Below are positions 59,910 to 64,000 of a DNA stretch of 64,000 bases, piece by piece (positions within the stretch are counted from its first letter, which is position 1; each line of letters starts with the position of its first letter). Source of the stretch: a bacterium (lineage in GTDB: Bacteria > Cyanobacteriota > Vampirovibrionia > Obscuribacterales > Obscuribacteraceae). The notes under the pieces are model-generated. The model ran no database searches. It was not told the DNA's origin and saw only the letters and a list, made by a program, of their open reading frames with translations. The translations under genes and the position numbers were made by a program. The stretch is taken from positions 186,001 through 250,000 of the forward strand of contig JAGOSY010000001.1 in assembly GCA_018062085.1 (NCBI GenBank), in the 5' to 3' direction.

Positions 59910-60728
59910 ATGACTATGACATACAAAAACATTCTCACTGCAAAAGAAGCTGTGGGAGCCAAGTCAGGCAAATCAGATCAACCTGAAATCAACATCGGTG
60001 TAGTCAACCTTCATCGCCCCACTGTACTCAATGCCCTCAACCACGAATTGATGGAAGAGCTTGTTACCGCCCTCGAAGACTTCGACCGTGACGAGTCTGT
60101 TCGAGCAATAGTTCTGACTGGCAGCGATCGTGCCTTTGCTGCTGGCGCCGACATCAAAGAAATGTCAGACGAAACTACAGTTTCAATCATGCTCAAAGAT
60201 AGATTTGCCACTTGGGACCGCATCAAAAACATCAAGAAGCCTATCATCGCGGCTGTTAGTGGCTTTGCCCTCGGTGGTGGCTGTGAACTGATGATGATGT
60301 GCGACATTATCATTGCTTCTGAAACCGCTCAATTTGGCCAACCCGAAATTAATCTCGGTGTTATCCCTGGCGCTGGCGGCACTCAGCGCATGACTCGCGT
60401 ACTGGGCAAATATAAAGCCATGGAATTAATTCTCACTGGTCGCCCTCTAACTGCTCGCGAAGCTTTAGAAATGGGCCTAGTCAACAAAGTAGCCCCAGTC
60501 GAGCTTTATTTAGAAGAAGCCAAAGCCATGGCAAAAGAGATTGCAGCAAAATCACCCATTGCCGTAAAACTAGCCAAAGAAGCTGTTCTCAAATCATTCG
60601 ACGGCCCTCTGCAAGAAGGTCTGCAATTCGAGCGCAAGAACTTCTACATGCTATTTTCATCAGAAGATCAAAAGGAAGGCATGAAAGCGTTCATGGAAAA
60701 GCGCAAAGCTACTTTCACTGGAAAATAG
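59910..60728 (+). CDS. Enoyl-CoA hydratase, PaaF-like
   Basis: Crotonase-fold hydratase of about 272 residues. VVNLHRPTVLNALNHELMEE, FAAGADIKEM, VSGFALGGGCELMMMCDIII and FGQPEINLGVIPGAGGTQRM carry the oxyanion-hole residues and both catalytic Glu (CEL and PEI), so normal 2-enoyl-CoA hydration is expected. The C-terminal SEDQKEGMKAFMEKRKATFTG is the family standard. The first residues lie in a region with three close starts; AGGAG favours the ATG eight bases after it, although one six bases earlier is possible. It likely acts on a phenylacetate or fatty acyl-CoA intermediate. Confidence 0.9.
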   Translation: MTMTYKNILTAKEAVGAKSGKSDQPEINIGVVNLHRPTVLNALNHELMEELVTALEDFDRDESVRAIVLTGSDRAFAAGADIKEMSDETTVSIMLKDRFATWDRIKNIKKPIIAAVSGFALGGGCELMMMCDIIIASETAQFGQPEINLGVIPGAGGTQRMTRVLGKYKAMELILTGRPLTAREALEMGLVNKVAPVELYLEEAKAMAKEIAAKSPIAVKLAKEAVLKSFDGPLQEGLQFERKNFYMLFSSEDQKEGMKAFMEKRKATFTGK

Positions 60729-60811
60729 CAGCTAGCAGTAGAACCAAGAAGCTGCCACAGATTCACTTTCAAATGCAATTTCAACTTCAATTTTAAATTC
60801 AGGAAAAGAAA

Positions 60812-61609
60812 ATGTCTGACGAAAAAATCTTACTTACAGAAAAGAAAAACGGCGTTGGTATCATCACATTGAACCGCCCGGACAAACTCAATGCCTTTAG
60901 CGACGAACTGACTTTTCAGCTCCAAGACGCTCTCAAAGAGATGGAAAAAGACAAAGAAGTCCGCGCCATCATTTTGACAGCTTCTGGTCGTGGTTTCTGC
61001 GCTGGGCAAGATTTGCAAAGTCGCAGCATCGCTCAAGAAATGGGCGAGCGTCCTTCCCTCGGTGACTCTATTCGCCGTCGCTATAACCCCATTGTCATCA
61101 AGCTACGCCGCATTGAAAAACCAATCATCGCCGCAGTCAACGGTGTTGCCGCCGGCGCTGGTGCCAGTATTGCCTTTGCTTGCGACTACCGCATCGTCAC
61201 AGACAAAGTCAACTTCATTCAATCATTCACCAAAGTCGGCTTGATTCCCGATTCCGGCGCAACATTCATCTTGACCCGTCTTGTTGGTTTAACCAAGGCC
61301 TTCGAACTAATGCTCAGTGCCGATAAGCTCAGCGCTGAAGAAGCGCTCAACTTAGGCATCATCAATAAAATTGTTGGTGAAGACGACTTGATGAAAGAAG
61401 CCATGGCTCTAGCTGAAAAACTGGCTGCGGGCCCAACCAAAGCTTTTGGATTAACCAAGCGCGCAGTCAACCGCGCTGTCTTCGATGACTTAGAAGAATT
61501 GCTTGAGTACGAAGCCAGCCTGCAAGAAATTGCCGGTCGCTCTGACGATTTCGCTGAAGGCGTCAAAGCCTTCGTCGAAAAGCGCAGCCCGCAATACACT
61601 GGTAAATAG
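60812..61609 (+). CDS. paaG: Enoyl-CoA isomerase, PaaG-like
   Basis: Crotonase-family isomerase of 265 residues resembling PaaG, which in the phenylacetate pathway isomerises ring-1,2-epoxyphenylacetyl-CoA to an oxepin and later shifts a double bond. IITLNRPDKLNAFSDELTF, SGRGFCAGQDLQSRS, NGVAAGAGASIAFACDYRIV and GLIPDSGATFIL match that subgroup: the first Glu is missing (GAGAS) and the Asp of IPDSG is present. AGGAAAAG precedes the ATG. The epoxidase genes paaABCDE are not in the window, so the physiological substrate may differ. Last gene of the cluster. Confidence 0.85.
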   Translation: MSDEKILLTEKKNGVGIITLNRPDKLNAFSDELTFQLQDALKEMEKDKEVRAIILTASGRGFCAGQDLQSRSIAQEMGERPSLGDSIRRRYNPIVIKLRRIEKPIIAAVNGVAAGAGASIAFACDYRIVTDKVNFIQSFTKVGLIPDSGATFILTRLVGLTKAFELMLSADKLSAEEALNLGIINKIVGEDDLMKEAMALAEKLAAGPTKAFGLTKRAVNRAVFDDLEELLEYEASLQEIAGRSDDFAEGVKAFVEKRSPQYTGK

Positions 61610-61661
61610 AGAATCGCAAATACAGCATCAGCGTCCACCTGATCACTTTTCTAGATTCCCC

Positions 61662-61697
61662 AAACGGTCATATTTTCTTAAGAAAATATGACCGTTT
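61662..61697. repeat. Perfect 36-bp palindrome, copy C
   Basis: Arms AAACGGTCATATTTTCTT and the exact complement meet at CTTAAG. It is between the convergent paaG-like and CxxCxxxCC genes and is followed on the plus strand by TTTTCTT, so a terminator role is possible here. Relative to copy B, a G/C pair near the middle of each arm has become T/A on both sides. Confidence 0.9.
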
Positions 61698-61761
61698 TCT
61701 TCGAGTCAAAGAGAGATTACCTCTGACAAAAAAACAGAATGAACTCAGGAAATAGACTGCT

Positions 61762-62982
61762 TTAAATACTAGCGCTCAAAAGTCGCCGCAAGCGACCTGG
61801 GGCAAAGAGAATTAGCTCCCAGAGAGCAGCACTGTAGCCATCGAGAACGGCTTCTTGTACTTTCTCTTCTAGCTGACGAATTGTGACCATGACATCAATT
61901 AATTCAACTATTGCCGCACCACGGGCAATGGCTAGGCCAGCAGCGTGCATGCGCATTAGTGGCATCAAAAGAGCAAGGTGATGAAAGCCAGCAATAACAC
62001 TGAGCTGGGCAAAGCCGCCGCCAAAATACCACTTGCCGAAAACTCGCGAATACAAGAAACGAGTTAAGAGATCATCGATTTCACTAGATTCTGGCCAGGG
62101 AAAATTAGTCAGCTCTTCAAAACTGTATGACCGATTTACGACTTTGAACTTCGGTGATTTCAAAGCTAAGTCAAGGGCAAACGATATACCGTTGAAGACC
62201 ACATCTTTATTGAGATATTTGGGATCATTGGGAAAATACAAAGCAAACAATCCAGCCAAAAACTTCTTGTCTAGGCCCTTAGGCGGAGCTATAGTGTCAG
62301 GCAGAGGCGGCTTGTTTATGTCTTTAAACAACGAGTCTGAAGCCGCAAAAATTCTCTCTTTCAAAGAAAGGTCTTCGCGGACTAAAGCCGCCAAGATACC
62401 TTCCTCGTAGTCAAGATATTGCTCCCAGCTGATCGGTTTATCTACAGTCAGCTTGACTGCATCCCATATTACTGAGCGAGCAGTGTAGAGGGTGTTGTAA
62501 ACAGCGAACTTTTCCTTGAGAGTATCAATCTGTTCGGTCAGTGGTGTTCCCATGTTGCCTAAAACTGCATTGCTGCGAAAGCTGACAGTGAGATAGACTC
62601 CGGAAGGAGTGCTATTGAATGAATAGGGGAAGAGTCCACAGATAAGTGGTTTGACGTGTTCGCCGCGAGTGGCATGAATGTGGCAAAGCTTGTTGATCAA
62701 GAAAGGACAATGGCCATCGTCAGTGGGCCGAATTGCATGCGTATAAGTAGAGCTGTCGTTCTCTTTAGAACTGAGCATTCTGAACTGTCGACTCCAATCA
62801 AATTGCGGCAGCTCCTTGCTCCAGTCAATAGCAGAAACCCGCTCATAATCATCTTGAGTCATGGGCACAGCTACACCGTTGCAGCAACGACCGCAGCCGG
62901 CACAGCTGTAGTTAATGCCTTCAGGAATATGCAAGATTTTGCCGTCTACATCAATCGTCTTGTGGCCAGTAGTGAGCGCCAT
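61762..62982 (-). CDS. YkgJ-family CxxCxxxCC cysteine-cluster protein
   Basis: A 406-residue cytoplasmic protein whose first ~110 residues carry the zinc/iron-binding cysteine cluster: YSCAGCGRCCNGVAVPM, CPFLINKLCHIHA and PLICGLFPYSF. Such domains (YkgJ, flagellin N-methylase relatives) bind Fe-S or zinc; most have no known reaction. The following ~290 residues are mainly helical with no recognised motif. AAAGGA precedes the ATG. It stands alone, convergent with the crotonase cluster and divergent in location from a thioredoxin-fold protein transcribed in the same direction. Confidence 0.85.
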   Translation of the reverse strand: MALTTGHKTIDVDGKILHIPEGINYSCAGCGRCCNGVAVPMTQDDYERVSAIDWSKELPQFDWSRQFRMLSSKENDSSTYTHAIRPTDDGHCPFLINKLCHIHATRGEHVKPLICGLFPYSFNSTPSGVYLTVSFRSNAVLGNMGTPLTEQIDTLKEKFAVYNTLYTARSVIWDAVKLTVDKPISWEQYLDYEEGILAALVREDLSLKERIFAASDSLFKDINKPPLPDTIAPPKGLDKKFLAGLFALYFPNDPKYLNKDVVFNGISFALDLALKSPKFKVVNRSYSFEELTNFPWPESSEIDDLLTRFLYSRVFGKWYFGGGFAQLSVIAGFHHLALLMPLMRMHAAGLAIARGAAIVELIDVMVTIRQLEEKVQEAVLDGYSAALWELILFAPGRLRRLLSASI

Positions 62983-63044
62983 TAATGGTCCTTTTTCAAC
63001 GGTTCAGCGGTTTGGGAGTTCAAGGGAAGCAAGCACTGATTAGT

Positions 63045-64000
63045 TTACAGCTTTGCCGCGGCCTTATTAACTGCTGACTTGAGAAATTCATGGGTGCTTA
63101 CGCTGTTGGAATTTCCGAACTGTACAATCGGGGCAGCTAAATTACTACTGTCAATTACCAAAGCAGGCAAAGTCGCTATGCCGTATTTCTCTTTCAGTTT
63201 TTCCAGTGGCTCATTAAAAGCAGCGTCGCCGTGGCGAAACTCAACTAAAACTGGTTCAAACTCTTTATTGATTAGTTTATAGTCTCTGGAGTTCCAAAAC
63301 GTATCTAAGCGCATGTTGTCGCTAGCTGAACCAGCATTGTCAACAAAAGCAATCAGACGGGGCTTGCTTGTCAGCGAAGTTGAAGCCACGGCCAGAGGCA
63401 ACCAAGCAACTTTTCCTTTGGTTGGCGGCAGGCGATGCCAGTGCTGTGCGCCGTAGAGATAATCAAGTAATTCGCGTTTATTTGTATAACCGATAAATTT
63501 AGGCGAATTATAAGTGAAGCCCAAGCCATCAGAACGAACACAGCCACTACGGTAACGACTATTGTAGCCATGGTTGTAACGGTCTCCACGCTCAAGGCCG
63601 GCGGTGTTGTCTATACATGCCTCACTGAGATTGGCACTAGATTCAAGATCGCTCGATGACATGTCGGTCATGTGCGCAGGCACGGTAAGCAACTGACAGG
63701 TAGAGGTATAGCCATACTGATTGTGCAGTTTCGTATAAAGTTTCGACTTGTGATCATAGTCGCGAGAATTGAAATCAACTCTCACAGGAATAAAGTTCTG
63801 ATTGATTAATTGAGCTACTTTTTGATCGTGAAAGCCGTCACCGTACATTTGCAAAGATGCATTGTCGTGCCTAGCCAAAAAGGCATACAACAGAGGCTTT
63901 TTAGTGCGCTTCGCTTCACTCAGAGCCTCGTCTTTGTCACGCCACTGTATCGGGCTCGCCCCCTTAAGACCATTAGTGAATGAGTCGAACCATTCGTCGG
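63045..64000 (-). CDS. Partial protein with two thioredoxin-fold domains lacking catalytic cysteines
   Basis: The frame continues beyond the window edge, so the N-terminus is missing. The first visible domain opens PIQWRDKDEALSEAKRTKKP, a thioredoxin-like pattern, but at the place of the usual WCxxC motif it reads RHDNAS. A second domain from about residue 205 (SKPRLIAFVDNAGSASDNMR, later YGIATLPALVIDSS) also has no CxxC. In such folds these sites normally carry the redox or metal function, so this protein is likely a binding or scaffold protein. Gene extends at least 318 codons. An internal TTG start at 63890 is less likely, because the homologous domain extends through it. Confidence 0.75.
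   Translation of the reverse strand, partial: DEWFDSFTNGLKGASPIQWRDKDEALSEAKRTKKPLLYAFLARHDNASLQMYGDGFHDQKVAQLINQNFIPVRVDFNSRDYDHKSKLYTKLHNQYGYTSTCQLLTVPAHMTDMSSSDLESSANLSEACIDNTAGLERGDRYNHGYNSRYRSGCVRSDGLGFTYNSPKFIGYTNKRELLDYLYGAQHWHRLPPTKGKVAWLPLAVASTSLTSKPRLIAFVDNAGSASDNMRLDTFWNSRDYKLINKEFEPVLVEFRHGDAAFNEPLEKLKEKYGIATLPALVIDSSNLAAPIVQFGNSNSVSTHEFLKSAVNKAAAKL

Overview
This 64 kb window is chromosomal DNA from a free-living, diderm, non-photosynthetic bacterium of roughly balanced base composition. Lipopolysaccharide-type GT9 glycosyltransferases point to an outer membrane. Next to them sit families common on the cyanobacterial/Firmicute side of the tree: LytR-CpsA-Psr, SpoIID/LytB and VanW. 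There are many TPR proteins, a type IV pilin, phenylacetate-type CoA genes and low-complexity insertions in core enzymes. My best guess is a Vampirovibrionia (Melainabacteria), perhaps near Obscuribacterales. That is inference from gene content; no marker gene here proves it.

Layout. 0-7.4 kb: a cut pilin-like gene, a type IV pilin, an LCP protein, a GT9 transferase and a histidine kinase/HD-GYP regulator pair whose last gene overlaps the GT9 gene tail to tail. 7.6-13.7 kb: a seven-repeat treble-clef zinc protein, an HTH-PIN toxin-antitoxin pair, a DUF2252 protein and a large TPR protein. 13.8-21.8 kb: mraY and an SLOG protein, a PcrA-type helicase, ndk, a second GT9 gene and a histone-H1-like/ribbon-helix-helix protein behind a structured leader. 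22.2-31.2 kb: a DegT sugar aminotransferase with a GT-C-like membrane protein, a MaoC protein, a FAD oxidoreductase and selB. 31.4-41.8 kb: DedA, a possible RHH protein with 19-bp iterons, tRNA-Phe, a purple-acid-type phosphatase, small envelope proteins, three TPR proteins and an aminotransferase.

41.9-50.8 kb is the most coherent envelope region: SpoIID and a small penicillin-binding transpeptidase on one strand, and divergently a secreted AMMECR1-domain protein, a 1714-residue alpha-2-macroglobulin with its thioester motif, and VanW. I infer a cell-wall-linked protease-trap or envelope-defence module in a non-standard arrangement. 50.7-56.8 kb holds an unknown polytopic protein, an exported protein and a 1185-residue internally duplicated CPBP protease homologue. 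57.0-61.6 kb is a phenylacetate-type acyl-CoA cluster (paaK, an EthD protein, three crotonases, one with a C-terminal zinc ribbon). 61.8-64.0 kb holds a CxxCxxxCC protein and a cut thioredoxin-fold protein without catalytic cysteines.

The noncoding DNA carries a three-member palindrome family with compensatory changes between copies, and many short tandem duplications of 12-20 bp. One tRNA gene was found. No rRNA, CRISPR, prophage, insertion sequence or transposase was seen.
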